This document shows, in pieces, positions 26,010 through 35,687 of a stretch of DNA of 64,000 nt. The notes below the pieces were generated by a model. That model saw nothing but the letters and a program-made list of their open reading frames with translations. It ran no database searches and was not told the origin of the DNA. Position 1 is the first letter of the stretch; every line of letters starts with the position of its first letter. The translations under genes were made by a program, and so were the position numbers. This DNA is from Clostridiales bacterium (GTDB lineage Bacteria; Bacillota; Desulfotomaculia; Desulfotomaculales; VENG01). The stretch lies in contig JAIPEW010000002.1 of assembly GCA_021736985.1 (NCBI GenBank), forward strand, positions 1-64,000, given 5' to 3'.

Positions 26010-26996
26010 TTAATAATCCCGCCTGTTGCGGTGTGAAATAAAGAACTTTTCCTTAATTCCAGTATCTAGATAAGCCGACAGCAATAATTCCATTTCACGC
26101 CTGGTTATTCTCACTTCAGAATCAACTATGTCCAGGATTAAAGGGATACCACGGGAACCGGACGGAGTAATTGTATACAGAAAGCACATAACATTAAAAA
26201 TAGTTTCCATATTAACTCCCGGCAAAAAATCGTAAGCCGTAGCCTGTGGATACCGGGAAAGGCGGGCAAATACTGTATAAAACTCTGACTTAATTTGTTT
26301 TTCACCGGGTAGCATAAGGCATTCCCCGGTTTCCATCCGCCCGAAAAGCATTTCTCGATCATATATAGTATTATTTTCACTGCGGCTTTCATTCAAAACA
26401 CGGTAAAGTCCATAAGATTCTGCTTCTTCGATTATACCTGCGGAAATTACCCCTTTCGACTCAGCTAAACGCAGGTATTCGTTCCATTCCTGCGAAGCAT
26501 GCCTGGAAAAACGCATAAACCCGCCATCAAAAAGTACTAGCCACGGGCTGTACTTTTTCACTGCATTAGCAGCTGCCTGCAATTCCATTGATGTTAAAAT
26601 ATGGTTTTTTACCCGCTCCAATGCCTGTACACCTGCCAAATTTTCTTCACGGGAAAGTTTTTCTAGACGTTTATAATGCTCAGGTAAAAGCGGCGAAAAA
26701 ATATCGGAGACTATTTCGCCGTCCCCTGCAGAAGACTTTGCATAAGCCTGAAACAAATAAAGTATATACGGCTGAAAAGAACCCGCCATATTAAAAGAAC
26801 CATCTACTGCTACTACAGGCCTTTTTCCACTTAATTCTTCTATTTTCCCCGGGCTTATAATTTTTAACGGTGTTATATTAGCTATTAACTGCTCCAATTC
26901 ATACCTGAGGTCTGACGGCATATTATTTATTGTCCGCTCGTGCAAACTTTTATTAACACCCTTTATTAACCCGGAAAGGTTTTCATCGGAAAGCAC
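26010..26996 (-). CDS. nurA: NurA-domain nuclease
   Basis: A 328-aa protein of the NurA family, a 5'-3' exonuclease/endonuclease that works with HerA. The first catalytic region reads RPVVAVDGSFN (about residue 60), followed by WLVLFDGGFMRF (about 180) and a C-terminal VDSEVRITRREMELLLSAYL helix region; the family needs such acidic residues for Mn binding. It lies upstream of herA and 26 nt after the DUF1232 gene. The fold assignment rests on these motifs and on the herA neighbour. Confidence 0.82.
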   Translation of the reverse strand: MLSDENLSGLIKGVNKSLHERTINNMPSDLRYELEQLIANITPLKIISPGKIEELSGKRPVVAVDGSFNMAGSFQPYILYLFQAYAKSSAGDGEIVSDIFSPLLPEHYKRLEKLSREENLAGVQALERVKNHILTSMELQAAANAVKKYSPWLVLFDGGFMRFSRHASQEWNEYLRLAESKGVISAGIIEEAESYGLYRVLNESRSENNTIYDREMLFGRMETGECLMLPGEKQIKSEFYTVFARLSRYPQATAYDFLPGVNMETIFNVMCFLYTITPSGSRGIPLILDIVDSEVRITRREMELLLSAYLDTGIKEKFFISHRNRRDY

Positions 26997-27022
26997 TCTA
27001 ATTCCACTCCTCTAGTGACACA

Positions 27023-27445
27023 CTAAAATCTTTTATTTACCCGCTGGTAAGCTTTTTTAGGTAGAATCTGGGCCGCTACTTTTAATATAGAATCAACAAT
27101 CGACAATAAACTATCCGGACCATCCCAGTATTCCAACACTATTTCTTCTCCTGCTGCATCAAATAATCCTTTTAAAACTAGGGCAACTGCAAGCAAGTCA
27201 TCTACCTGGCCTACAAGCGGTACAAAATCAGGAACTATATCAATAGGGGACAAGATATATGCTGCAACAGCTCCCAGGAGAACTTTATTTTGACTGGGAA
27301 CGCGGGAATCTTTCATGAGCCGGTAAATTAATTTTAAAAAATTGGGCAACAACATAATTAATTCCTTGGCCAGTTTTTCCTGGTTACTTACAAATTTGTC
27401 ACTTTTTGAATCATAATAATAAGTTTTCACACTTATCCCTCCCAT
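27023..27445 (-). CDS. YkvA/DUF1232 family membrane-associated protein
   Basis: A 140-aa protein with the DUF1232 core GAVAAYILSPIDIVPDFVPLVGQVDDLLAVALVL (about residues 60-95; only the SPIDIVPD part is diagnostic). That core is hydrophobic and probably associates with the membrane. The family has no settled function. It is the first gene of the nurA-herA group, but a functional link is only inferred from spacing. Confidence 0.8.
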   Translation of the reverse strand: MGGISVKTYYYDSKSDKFVSNQEKLAKELIMLLPNFLKLIYRLMKDSRVPSQNKVLLGAVAAYILSPIDIVPDFVPLVGQVDDLLAVALVLKGLFDAAGEEIVLEYWDGPDSLLSIVDSILKVAAQILPKKAYQRVNKRF

Positions 27446-27505
27446 GTATGATTACTATATTTCTTAAACATTACTTTTACTGTTTCCTGCTATTAAAAAT
27501 AAAAA

Positions 27506-27532
27506 AACCTGGCTTCTCGAGCCTGGTTTAAC
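27506..27532 (-). terminator. intrinsic terminator after the betaine transporter genes
   Basis: AAACCTGGCT and AGCCTGGTTT form a 10-bp stem with one mismatch, flanked by A/T runs. It lies downstream of the ATPase gene of the transporter. Next to it (27580-27640) is a segment TCTGCAAATTCAAAGGGCC resembling the ends of the dispersed repeats. Confidence 0.6.
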
Positions 27533-27652
27533 ACAAAAAACCTGTTAATTCACCGAGCCATCCCCGGTGCCAACCCAAAACCTGTAAAACGCAGATAAGA
27601 ATCTGCAAATTCAAAGGGCCAGTTGCCAGATAAGTTTTTATACTATACTTAC

Positions 27653-28828
27653 TTAAACTAACCCTGCAAGCACGGAAACACGTACAATAAGTCCCAATAA
27701 CTTGTTATTTTCACTTATAACAGCTATGGGAAACTTATTTTCTATAGCCTTAGGTATTAAATCATCTACATATGTATCAGGTGGTGTTGCATGGTAATCA
27801 TGCCTTAAAATATCTTCTACTGATTTATTTTCTTTCAATGCTCTTATTGTATCATCTATAGTAACAATCCCCTGCAACATTTGTTTATTATCCACTACAA
27901 AAACACTGGAAATACCATTTTCTTTCATAACATCTACTGCTTCTTTTAACCCTTGATCTATCGTTATTAGGGCCTTTGGCTCAAACATTATACTTCCAGC
28001 CTGCATAACTTTAGACCTGTCCATATCCTTAACAAAATTTTCTATGTATTCGTTGGCCGGCGAAGATATAATTTCTTCCGGCGTACCTACCTGTACTATT
28101 TTACCGTCTTTCATTACAGCAACCCTATCACCAAGCTGAAAAGCTTCGTTTATATCATGTGTTATAAATATAATAGTCTTTTTTAATTTAGACTCTATTT
28201 CAATCAATTCAGACTGCATTTCCCGCCGGATTAAAGGGTCGAGTGCGCTAAAAGGTTCATCCATCAAGAGAATGTCAGGATCATTTGCCAGTGCCCTAGC
28301 TAACCCCACGCGCTGCTGCATTCCCCCGCTTAACTCGCCAGGCATTTTGTTTTCCCAACCTTCCAGCCCTACAGAAGATAGTATTTTTTTTGCTTTATTA
28401 TAGCTTTGCTCTTGAGATACGCCCTTTACCTCCAGGCCAAAAACAACATTACCTATTACACTTTTGTGAGTCATAAGCCCAAAATGTTGAAAAACCATGG
28501 CTGCTTTATTTTGCCTATATTGCCTCAGCTTCTCTTTATTAAATTTAGCTATATCTTCATTATCAACATAGATTTTACCATCCGTTGGTAAATTAAGTAG
28601 ATTTAAACAGCGAATCAAGGTAGACTTGCCGCTTCCAGATAACCCCATAATAACAAAAATTTCTCTTTCTTTTACTTCAAAAGATACGTCAGCTACCCCG
28701 ACAGTATAACCAGTTTCCTCAAGTATTTTTTCCTTAGATATGCCGCTTTTAACTTTTTCTATAATTGTTTCCGGGTTAGGTCCAAAAATCTTGGACAGGT
28801 TCTCTACTTTCACTTTTATATTATCCAC
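27653..28828 (-). CDS. opuAA: glycine betaine/proline ABC transporter ATP-binding subunit
   Basis: A 391-aa ProV/OpuAA-type ATPase. Walker A is GLSGSGKST, Q-loop FQHFGLM, signature LSGGMQQRVGLARA, Walker B LLMDEPFSAL, followed by two CBS domains (about residues 275-391) that sense ionic strength in OpuA. It powers uptake of glycine betaine or related compatible solutes under osmotic stress. It is the third gene of the unit and lies 31 nt after the permease gene. Confidence 0.95.
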   Translation of the reverse strand: MDNIKVKVENLSKIFGPNPETIIEKVKSGISKEKILEETGYTVGVADVSFEVKEREIFVIMGLSGSGKSTLIRCLNLLNLPTDGKIYVDNEDIAKFNKEKLRQYRQNKAAMVFQHFGLMTHKSVIGNVVFGLEVKGVSQEQSYNKAKKILSSVGLEGWENKMPGELSGGMQQRVGLARALANDPDILLMDEPFSALDPLIRREMQSELIEIESKLKKTIIFITHDINEAFQLGDRVAVMKDGKIVQVGTPEEIISSPANEYIENFVKDMDRSKVMQAGSIMFEPKALITIDQGLKEAVDVMKENGISSVFVVDNKQMLQGIVTIDDTIRALKENKSVEDILRHDYHATPPDTYVDDLIPKAIENKFPIAVISENNKLLGLIVRVSVLAGLV

Positions 28829-28859
28829 TGCTTATTGACTCCTATCTTCATGCTCTCAT

Positions 28860-29711
28860 TCACTCGGTATACCTGTACCTATTAGCTATCCCCTGAGAAA
28901 GCCTGTCTATAATAACAGCCAGGATAACAACACCTATACCCGATTCAAAACCGCGTGCTATATCAATCCTGTTAATGGAAATTAATACTTCCAATCCCAA
29001 ACCTTTTGCCCCTATCATTGAAGCAATAACAACCATAGCCAGCGCCATCATGGTAGTTTGGTTAATCCCTGTCATAATAGTCGGCAGCGCCTGCGGCAGC
29101 TGCACTTTTGTCAAAAGTTGCCAGGTAGAAACTCCGAAAGAATTCGCAGCTTCTACCATGTCCTTGGATACACTGCTAATACCCAGGTCAGTCAACCTGA
29201 TTACCGGGGGAATAGCATAAATTATAGTAGCAAACACAGCGGGAACCATACCCAGGCCAAATAACATCATCGCAGGTATCAAGTATACAAAACTGGGCAT
29301 TGTCTGCATGGCGTCTAAAACAGGCTTCATTATTGTTTCTACGCGCGAGTTATAGGCCGTAAGTATACCCAGGGGAACTCCCAGTACCAGGGATATTATT
29401 ACTGCTGTTAAAACTACGGCCAGAGTTTGCATCATTTGATCCCATAAACCAAAGGTTCCTATTAGAAAAAGTAATAATGTAAAAACCACGGCACTAAGCA
29501 CGTTTCTTAAGCGTAAGGCTAGTACAGCTACAATAACTAAAACCAACCACCATGGAAGCCATAATAGAAATGCCTTCACATTAACCATGAACCATAAAAT
29601 GCCTTTGCTAACAGCATCGAAAAAATCACCGAAGTTATCCAGCAACCACATTATTAAATTTTCTACATATTGCCCCAGATCAAATGTAATAAAACTCGGG
29701 AAATCAAACAT
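28860..29711 (-). CDS. opuAB: glycine betaine/proline ABC transporter permease
   Basis: A 283-aa permease with about six membrane helices and the BPD_transp_1 pattern including the EAA loop (MVEAANSFGVSTWQLLTKVQLPQALP). It forms the membrane channel for the adjacent ATPase. Unlike Lactococcus OpuABC the binding protein is not fused and is encoded separately just upstream. Confidence 0.95.
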   Translation of the reverse strand: MFDFPSFITFDLGQYVENLIMWLLDNFGDFFDAVSKGILWFMVNVKAFLLWLPWWLVLVIVAVLALRLRNVLSAVVFTLLLFLIGTFGLWDQMMQTLAVVLTAVIISLVLGVPLGILTAYNSRVETIMKPVLDAMQTMPSFVYLIPAMMLFGLGMVPAVFATIIYAIPPVIRLTDLGISSVSKDMVEAANSFGVSTWQLLTKVQLPQALPTIMTGINQTTMMALAMVVIASMIGAKGLGLEVLISINRIDIARGFESGIGVVILAVIIDRLSQGIANRYRYTE

Positions 29712-29735
29712 AAGAGTTTACCATCCATATAATAT

Positions 29736-30749
29736 TTATTTTATTGCTTTTTTAACTTTTTCTTCTATATCATCCGGCACCCAGTTTGTCCACTGGTCCT
29801 CATAATTTTTTAGATACCACTTCGCTGCGTCGTCTACTTCTGCTTCATTTTCCTGCATATAAGCCAGGGCTAAGCTTATAATTTCACTGTTAGTTTTATA
29901 ATTCTTTAGAAATTTAGTTACTTCCGGGGCCCGGTCAGTAAAACCTTTAGTAACTGCAATTATACAATCCATGGAAGGAAACTCGCACTTGTACCCATCT
30001 TGCCACTTATCTTCACTAAAATTTGCTTCTTCTAAAAGCGTAAAATCATATAAACCCATTATCCAGGTAGGCTCAAAATAGTATCCTACCCATGGTTTCC
30101 CTCTTTCTACGGCTTTAGCCATTGACGTGGTCAGTGCTGCATCAGAGCCGGGACGAAAATATGTAAAATTTTCGTCAAGCCCGTAATATTCATATTTTGC
30201 ATACATTATTTTGTCTGCTGCCCACCCTGGTATAGCACCTACAATACGACCCTTTTTCGGACTTTCGGGGTCTTTAAATAATTCCGGGTACTTAGTAAGA
30301 TCTTTTACTGATTTTAAATCCGGAGCTATAGGTTCTATCCCCCTATCTTTGTCACCTTCGATTACAAAAGTAGGTACATAAAACCCCTGTTTATTATCAT
30401 CGAAATTAACTCCAATTTTTTTTATAATCCCGTTATCAATAGCATCAGATACTGTGTCACCAAATTGTTTGGCCCACAACTCCATATAAACATCAATATC
30501 TCCTTTTTTTAAGCCCTCAATTGTTGAAGGACTGGAACCTGTTGTAACTTTAGTTTCATAGTCATATCCATTTTCAATAATGATTTTAGCAACACTATTA
30601 TGAAAACGTAAACTATCCCAACCGGCATCTGCAAAAACTATCGGTTTTTTTTCATCTTTTTCCTGTCCGCCGCCCTGCGCACAACCAGACAGAACTATAA
30701 CAGATGTAATTAATAAAAAAGAAAATATATTTACAAATCTTTTAGACAT
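29736..30749 (-). CDS. opuAC: glycine betaine/proline-binding lipoprotein
   Basis: A 337-aa substrate-binding protein with a lipoprotein signal (LLITSVIVLSGC, Cys about residue 23) anchoring it outside the membrane. The OpuAC fold is seen in ADAGWDSLRFHNSVA and a Trp-rich pocket (PWVGYYFEPTWIMGLYDFT) that would form the aromatic cage for quaternary amines. First gene of the opuAC-opuAB-opuAA unit, RBS GGAG. Confidence 0.93.
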   Translation of the reverse strand: MSKRFVNIFSFLLITSVIVLSGCAQGGGQEKDEKKPIVFADAGWDSLRFHNSVAKIIIENGYDYETKVTTGSSPSTIEGLKKGDIDVYMELWAKQFGDTVSDAIDNGIIKKIGVNFDDNKQGFYVPTFVIEGDKDRGIEPIAPDLKSVKDLTKYPELFKDPESPKKGRIVGAIPGWAADKIMYAKYEYYGLDENFTYFRPGSDAALTTSMAKAVERGKPWVGYYFEPTWIMGLYDFTLLEEANFSEDKWQDGYKCEFPSMDCIIAVTKGFTDRAPEVTKFLKNYKTNSEIISLALAYMQENEAEVDDAAKWYLKNYEDQWTNWVPDDIEEKVKKAIK

Positions 30750-30826
30750 TAAAAAATCTCCTTTTTTATTCTAAAGAATAAATCTATAATTATTCTTAAA
30801 CGTTTTTCCTTAAATTATACAATAAA

Positions 30827-30852
30827 AAACCGGCCAGATAAGGCCGGCTAAG
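30827..30852 (-). terminator. terminator of RNase P RNA gene
   Basis: On the minus strand AGCCGGCC, a 6-nt loop and GGCCGGTTTTTTA form a strong hairpin plus T-run directly after the rnpB 3' end. Confidence 0.85.
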
Positions 30853-30871
30853 AACACTTTTGTTTTACCAC

Positions 30872-31225
30872 CGATTCAAAAGTATGGCTGTAAGCGAGAT
30901 TCTGTCGTGAGTAGCCATCTATCTAAGAGAAACCATTGTTTCTCCTCCTCCAAAGGAGGTGCCCCTACCCGCAGCTCAAGGCTGCCTATTTGGGTTGCAC
31001 GCTGGTGGAGTTTACCAGTTCCATTCCCCTGTTACCAGAAGACCTAGTTTCTGTGGCACTTTAAAGCTACTAGATACCCATAGGGCATTTTTCGCTGTCG
31101 TCGGGTCGCCCCGCCCCGGCTTACGCCGGGCACCGTTTTACGCTACTGCGTAAAAACGCAGCAGTGTGCGTGTCTCGACTTTCCTCTACCTACTTAAAAG
31201 CAAGCAGCGGCTACTTACCATGCTT
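30872..31225 (-). ncRNA. rnpB: RNase P RNA
   Basis: The catalytic RNA of RNase P, which trims the 5' ends of tRNA precursors. On the minus strand it has GAGGAAAGTCGAGAC near the 5' end, CAGAAACT.., AACTCCACCAGCGTGCAACC, CAAATAGGCAGCC, and the 3' GATAGATGGCTAC plus ACAGAATCTCGCTTAC, matching conserved CR-I/IV/V segments. Termini are approximate. It sits in the 640-nt gap between opuAC and a small gene and is followed by a terminator. Confidence 0.9.
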
Positions 31226-31392
31226 TTGAGTAATTTCGATGGTAATTTATTATTATATAACTTAATTATATATTTATCAACCCCTACACAGTAATTACCT
31301 TATAATTACCTGGCACGATAAGGATTGACTAATTAGTAATAATTTGATAAATTTCTTTATAAATATAAAGAAGCTGGGGAGGGAATATAAAA

Positions 31393-31554
31393 GTGGGAGA
31401 CTGGCAATTATTATGGGACGGGTTGATTATACTCGGAGCTATAGGAGTCATATCCGTATTATTTTTTGATAAGATTAATAAAATAACAGATAAAGTAGAA
31501 TACTATTCTACCGGACTTGTTACTGAACATCATGAAGTTATACCGTTTGACTAA
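31393..31554 (+). CDS. small membrane protein, 53 aa
   Basis: A GTG-start ORF with RBS GGGGAGGG and a terminator overlapping its stop. One hydrophobic helix (LIILGAIGVISVLFF, about residues 10-24) is followed by a charged tail (DKINKITDKVEYY), so it should be a single-span membrane peptide. Unrecognised family. Confidence 0.6.
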   Translation: MGDWQLLWDGLIILGAIGVISVLFFDKINKITDKVEYYSTGLVTEHHEVIPFD

Positions 31555-31577
31555 ATTTTCCCGTTTAGGGAAAATTT
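31553..31577 (+). terminator. intrinsic terminator
   Basis: AAATTTTCCC / GGGAAAATTT stem with a 5-nt loop followed by T-rich sequence, right after the 53-aa gene. Confidence 0.75.
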
Positions 31578-31745
31578 TTTGTTTTTTTTACATATTTATA
31601 TTTTAACAAATATAAACTATACATACTAGTTATACTTTTAAACAAATATTACATACAGGTAACATAAACTTTGTTAGCAACAAGGACAAATTAATGATAT
31701 ACTAATAAATAAACACAGGGGTGAATAGAGAGGAGTTAATTACGT

Positions 31746-32618
31746 ATGCATCCTTTTATACAGAAAAATATTTACATTATTTTTATTCTCTTATTTACAT
31801 TTTCTGCAATTATTTTTGGCTGTACTGAACAAGATAAAGGTCAAGATAATAAAGATCAGCCAAACGTTCAAAATAAAGAAGAAACACAAAAAATGCGCTT
31901 GGCTGCTTATTATTTAAAATACACACAGGATGATGCTTACCTAGTAAGAGAGATGCATGAAATAGTACAAACTGATAATCCGCTTCAAGCAGCAGTAGAA
32001 GAATTGATAAAAACCCAACCTTACACAGAAGGATGTGTAAATATTTTCCCTGACAACACACAAGTTTTGGATGTCAAGGTAAAAAATGCCATGGTTACCG
32101 TAGACTTCTCAAGCAATGTATTAAATGCTAATGTTGGGTCACAAGGAGAGATACTGGGCATTCAAAGTATTGTAAACACGTTAACTGAATTTCCTGATGT
32201 AGAAGCTGTATCATTCCAGGTAGAAGGAAAAGTTGATAACATTGTTCAAGACTGGTGGGGACATGTAGGATTATATAATCAACCCTTTAAGAGAGATTTA
32301 TCTAAGGTTTATAAGCCAGCCATATGGGTAACACACCCACAGCCAGAACAAGTAATTGGAATACCAATGCTGGTAAAAGGAAGCGCGCGCGTTTTTGAAG
32401 GAAATGTTAACACAAGATTAGTGGACAGCAATGGTAACATTATAGCTAAAAAATCAACAACTGCTGAACAAGGTGCACCTGAACGAGGAGATTTTGAAAC
32501 AAGTATAAAATTTGAACCACCGGAAACTAAAAAAGGTAGGTTAGAGGTGTTCTCAACAAGTGCAAAGGATGGTAGTGAACAAAATAAAGTTACTATACCT
32601 GTGATTTTTTCAAAATAA
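31746..32618 (+). CDS. GerMN-Gmad2 spore germination-type lipoprotein
   Basis: A 290-aa exported lipoprotein: signal with lipobox IIFGC (Cys about residue 27), a GerMN domain (about 65-175; NPLQAAVEELI, TVDFSSNVL, GIQSIVNTLTEFPDVEAVSFQVEG), and a C-terminal Gmad2 Ig-like domain (about 190-290; IWVTHPQPEQVIGIPMLVKG). GerM-type proteins help assemble spore or cell envelope complexes in sporulating Firmicutes. RBS GAGAGGAG. It stands alone with its own terminator. Confidence 0.88.
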   Translation: MHPFIQKNIYIIFILLFTFSAIIFGCTEQDKGQDNKDQPNVQNKEETQKMRLAAYYLKYTQDDAYLVREMHEIVQTDNPLQAAVEELIKTQPYTEGCVNIFPDNTQVLDVKVKNAMVTVDFSSNVLNANVGSQGEILGIQSIVNTLTEFPDVEAVSFQVEGKVDNIVQDWWGHVGLYNQPFKRDLSKVYKPAIWVTHPQPEQVIGIPMLVKGSARVFEGNVNTRLVDSNGNIIAKKSTTAEQGAPERGDFETSIKFEPPETKKGRLEVFSTSAKDGSEQNKVTIPVIFSK

Positions 32619-32645
32619 AAAAAGGCCTTGTAAGGCCTTTTTTTT
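32619..32645 (+). terminator. intrinsic terminator
   Basis: AAAAAGGCCTT and AAGGCCTTTTTTTTT form a tight hairpin with a 2-nt loop directly after the GerMN-Gmad2 gene. Confidence 0.85.
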
Positions 32646-32810
32646 TGCCCTTTAAGCTTGTGTATTGCCCTCTAAGATAAGTACCTTTTAACAGATTCAT
32701 CCATGGTTCATCTCTAATATAAATAAAAATTAGTATTATATATTAACTCCGCGTATAAGATTATCAATTCAGGTGAAGCTAAATATAGATAATATCAGGG
32801 GGGAAATAAT

Positions 32811-35504
32811 TTGTCCTGGCATACAATGGAACTAGATGATCTGGTATCTAATGTAAATACAAATCTTCAAAGTGGTATTACTCAAAAAGAAGCAGAAAAA
32901 CGTTTAAAAGAATACGGGCCCAACCAGTTAAAACAAAAAAAAGCAGTTTCTCCCTGGCAAATTTTTATCAACCAGTTTAAAAATATAATTATATTTCTTC
33001 TAATTGCTGCAACAATAATTTCAATATTACTAGGGGAAACAATAGAAGCTGCAGCAATTGCAGTTGTTATTGTTTTAAATGCAATTCTAGGCTTTATTAC
33101 TGAATACCGTGCAGAACAAGCCATGGATGCACTTAAAAAAATGGTCCCCACAAAAGCAAAAATTTTAAGAGATAATAAAATTATTAAAATAGAAGCTAAA
33201 AAAGTTATACCCGGTGACATACTTATTTTAGAAGAAGGAGACAAAGTAACTGCAGACGGTAGACTTGCTCAGGCTGATAACCTAACAGTAATTGAAGCAC
33301 CGCTTACCGGTGAATCAGAACCTGTATCCAAGAAAACCCAGAAACTAGATGACCCGGATGAAAACCTTGGAGACCGGGTTAACATGGTATACATGGGAAC
33401 TGCTGTAGCCAGGGGATCAGGCAAGGCTGTAGTTATAGCTACATCTAAACAAACAGAAATGGGCAATATAACCCAAATGCTGGAAGAAACCGAAGAAACG
33501 GAAACTCCATTAGAAAAGAAAATGGCACATTTAAGTCATACTTTAGTTTATATAACCCTGAGCATTGCTGCAATTGTAGCTGTACTCGGCCTTCTCACAG
33601 GAAAAGAAATCGTTTCCATGTTTTACACTGCACTCGCCCTGGCTATTTCTGCAGTTCCCGAAGGACTGCCTGCCGTGGCTACCATAACCCTGGCCATAGG
33701 TATGAATAGAATGGCTAAACAAAAAGCAATTATTAGAGTACTGCCGGCAGTTGAAACTCTTGGTTCAACTACTATCATCTGCAGTGATAAAACGGGCACA
33801 ATCACAGAAAATGAAATGACACTGGATAAAATCTGGCTGCCAGGTAAGCACATAAAAGTTACCGGAAAAGGATATAAACCAGAGGGAGAATTTCTGCATG
33901 ATAATAATCCAGTAAAACCTGGGAACGATGACGATTTAAAAAATCTTTTACGTGCTGGATTACTGTGCAGTACTGCTTCACTGCAAAAGAACGAAAAAGA
34001 TAAATGGGAAATCGCGGGAGATCCTACCGAAGGAGCTTTAATTGTTGCTGCTCGTAAGGCTGGGATAGAGCGCAACAGTCTTTTAGAAAACGGGTATAAA
34101 CAAATAAGAAAAATTCCTTTTTCTTCTGAAGAAAAACGCATGGCTATTTATTACGAATTGCCGGAAGGCAAACAAATAGTCTATGTCAAAGGAGCCTCTT
34201 CAGTTATCTTAAACAGCTGTAATAAAATACTACAAGAAGGCAAACAAAGCGATATCAATGATGATTTAAAAAAAGAAATAGAAAATAACAATAATAAGAT
34301 GGGAAAAACAGGCTTAAGAATCTTAGCTCTAGCCTACAAGGAAGTAACAGGTAAAAACGATGACCCTTATTCCAGGCTTACCTTTTTAGGCCTGGCTGGA
34401 ATGTTCGACCCGCCGCGTGAAGAAGCTACAGATGCTATTGCAGAAGCAAAAAAAGCTGGAATTCAAACTAAAATTATAACCGGTGACCAACCATCTACAG
34501 CTGCAGCAATAGGAAAACGTATTGGGCTGTTAAAGGACAAGAATGAAAATGCAATTCTGCACGGCAAAGAGCTAGCCCGAATATCACAGGAAGATTTAAT
34601 GCAAAAAATAAAAAACACTCGAATATTCGCCCGTGTATCCCCGGAGAATAAGCTGGATATAGTCAAAGCATTACAAAAAAAAGGTGAGATAGTAGCCATG
34701 ACCGGTGACGGGGTAAATGATGCCCCGGCATTAAAAAAGGCTAATATTGGTATATCAATGGGAATAAGCGGAACAATGGTAGCCCGGGAAGCATCGTCTA
34801 TGGTTTTGTCCGATGATAACTATGCTACTATCGTTAAAGCAGTAAAACAGGGCAGGGTCATATTCACTAATATTAAAAAATTCATTCATTACCTGTTTTC
34901 CTGCAATTTGAGTGAGATACTTGTTATATTTTTAAGTATTGTTGCAGGTTTTCCAGTGCCTCTCTTAGTATTACACCTTTTGTGGCTTAATCTCGTAACT
35001 GATGTCTTTCCGGCACTTTCCCTGGGATTTGAACCTCCTGAAAAAGGTGTAATGAGTACAGCTCCCAGAGATCCCGGAGAAAAGATATTAACCCGGCCTT
35101 TTCAATGGAAAATAGGAATTCAGGGAGTAATTCTATCACTGGCTGCATTTAGCGCATATATTTATTCATTTAATATTTTCTCACTGGAAGCGGCACGTAC
35201 AATTACTTTTCTAACACTGGCGTTTGGGCAAATAGTACATGTCTTGAACGTGCGAAAAGTAAACGGTTTCGGGCTGGACCGGAGTTTATTAAATAATAAG
35301 GTTATGCTTGGCGGCTTAACTATAACAATTATATTGCAATTATTTGCTGTATACGTACCTTTTTTAAATTACATTTTAACTACTGTGCCTCCAACATTGT
35401 CCATGTGGATTATTGTGATAACAGCATCTTTAGTGCCGGTAATTCTTATTCAAGCAGCAAACCTGCTGCCCTTCGTACAAGAAGGTGACCGGGGGGGGAA
35501 ATAA
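32811..35504 (+). CDS. cation-translocating P-type ATPase (Ca2+ type)
   Basis: An 897-aa P2-type ATPase of the SERCA/PMR1 kind, most likely exporting Ca2+. Seen in order: cation ATPase N-domain, actuator LTGES, TM4 ion site PEGLP (in ISAVPEGLPAVAT), phosphorylation motif DKTGTIT, nucleotide-domain KGA, hinge TGDGVNDAPALKKA, and ten hydrophobic segments. NLVTD in the sixth helix region is typical for Ca2+ pumps. Start is TTG behind GGGGGG. It is monocistronic and near sporulation-type genes but has no other functional context. Confidence 0.92.
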   Translation: MSWHTMELDDLVSNVNTNLQSGITQKEAEKRLKEYGPNQLKQKKAVSPWQIFINQFKNIIIFLLIAATIISILLGETIEAAAIAVVIVLNAILGFITEYRAEQAMDALKKMVPTKAKILRDNKIIKIEAKKVIPGDILILEEGDKVTADGRLAQADNLTVIEAPLTGESEPVSKKTQKLDDPDENLGDRVNMVYMGTAVARGSGKAVVIATSKQTEMGNITQMLEETEETETPLEKKMAHLSHTLVYITLSIAAIVAVLGLLTGKEIVSMFYTALALAISAVPEGLPAVATITLAIGMNRMAKQKAIIRVLPAVETLGSTTIICSDKTGTITENEMTLDKIWLPGKHIKVTGKGYKPEGEFLHDNNPVKPGNDDDLKNLLRAGLLCSTASLQKNEKDKWEIAGDPTEGALIVAARKAGIERNSLLENGYKQIRKIPFSSEEKRMAIYYELPEGKQIVYVKGASSVILNSCNKILQEGKQSDINDDLKKEIENNNNKMGKTGLRILALAYKEVTGKNDDPYSRLTFLGLAGMFDPPREEATDAIAEAKKAGIQTKIITGDQPSTAAAIGKRIGLLKDKNENAILHGKELARISQEDLMQKIKNTRIFARVSPENKLDIVKALQKKGEIVAMTGDGVNDAPALKKANIGISMGISGTMVAREASSMVLSDDNYATIVKAVKQGRVIFTNIKKFIHYLFSCNLSEILVIFLSIVAGFPVPLLVLHLLWLNLVTDVFPALSLGFEPPEKGVMSTAPRDPGEKILTRPFQWKIGIQGVILSLAAFSAYIYSFNIFSLEAARTITFLTLAFGQIVHVLNVRKVNGFGLDRSLLNNKVMLGGLTITIILQLFAVYVPFLNYILTTVPPTLSMWIIVITASLVPVILIQAANLLPFVQEGDRGGK

Positions 35505-35650
35505 TATTTCCGGTAACAACCCTGTATCAGCAGATACTTATGTTTTGACATCTCCTGGAACGAACCTTATAAGAAGTATACTTAATAAAATAAAAAAGTC
35601 ATTATCAAAAAATTAAGAAAATATGCTTATAAACCAAAACTAACCTAAAA

Positions 35651-35684
35651 AAGCGCAGCAAGAAATTAAAACTTGCTGCGCTTA
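35651..35684. terminator. bidirectional terminator
   Basis: AAGCGCAGCAAG and CTTGCTGCGCTT form a 12-bp perfect stem between the P-type ATPase and the convergent small genes. Confidence 0.8.
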
Positions 35685-35687
35685 AAT

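Noticed and set aside
19256-26996. Calling the HerA-NurA-Mre11-Rad50 set a phage-defence island
   Set aside because: HerA-containing defence systems exist, but here the neighbours are thiamine, betaine transport and core genes, and all four repair partners are present. Repair is the simpler reading; I leave defence as a possibility only.
30959-31153. Open frame of 64 aa on the plus strand
   Set aside because: It lies wholly within the antisense of RNase P RNA and has no RBS.
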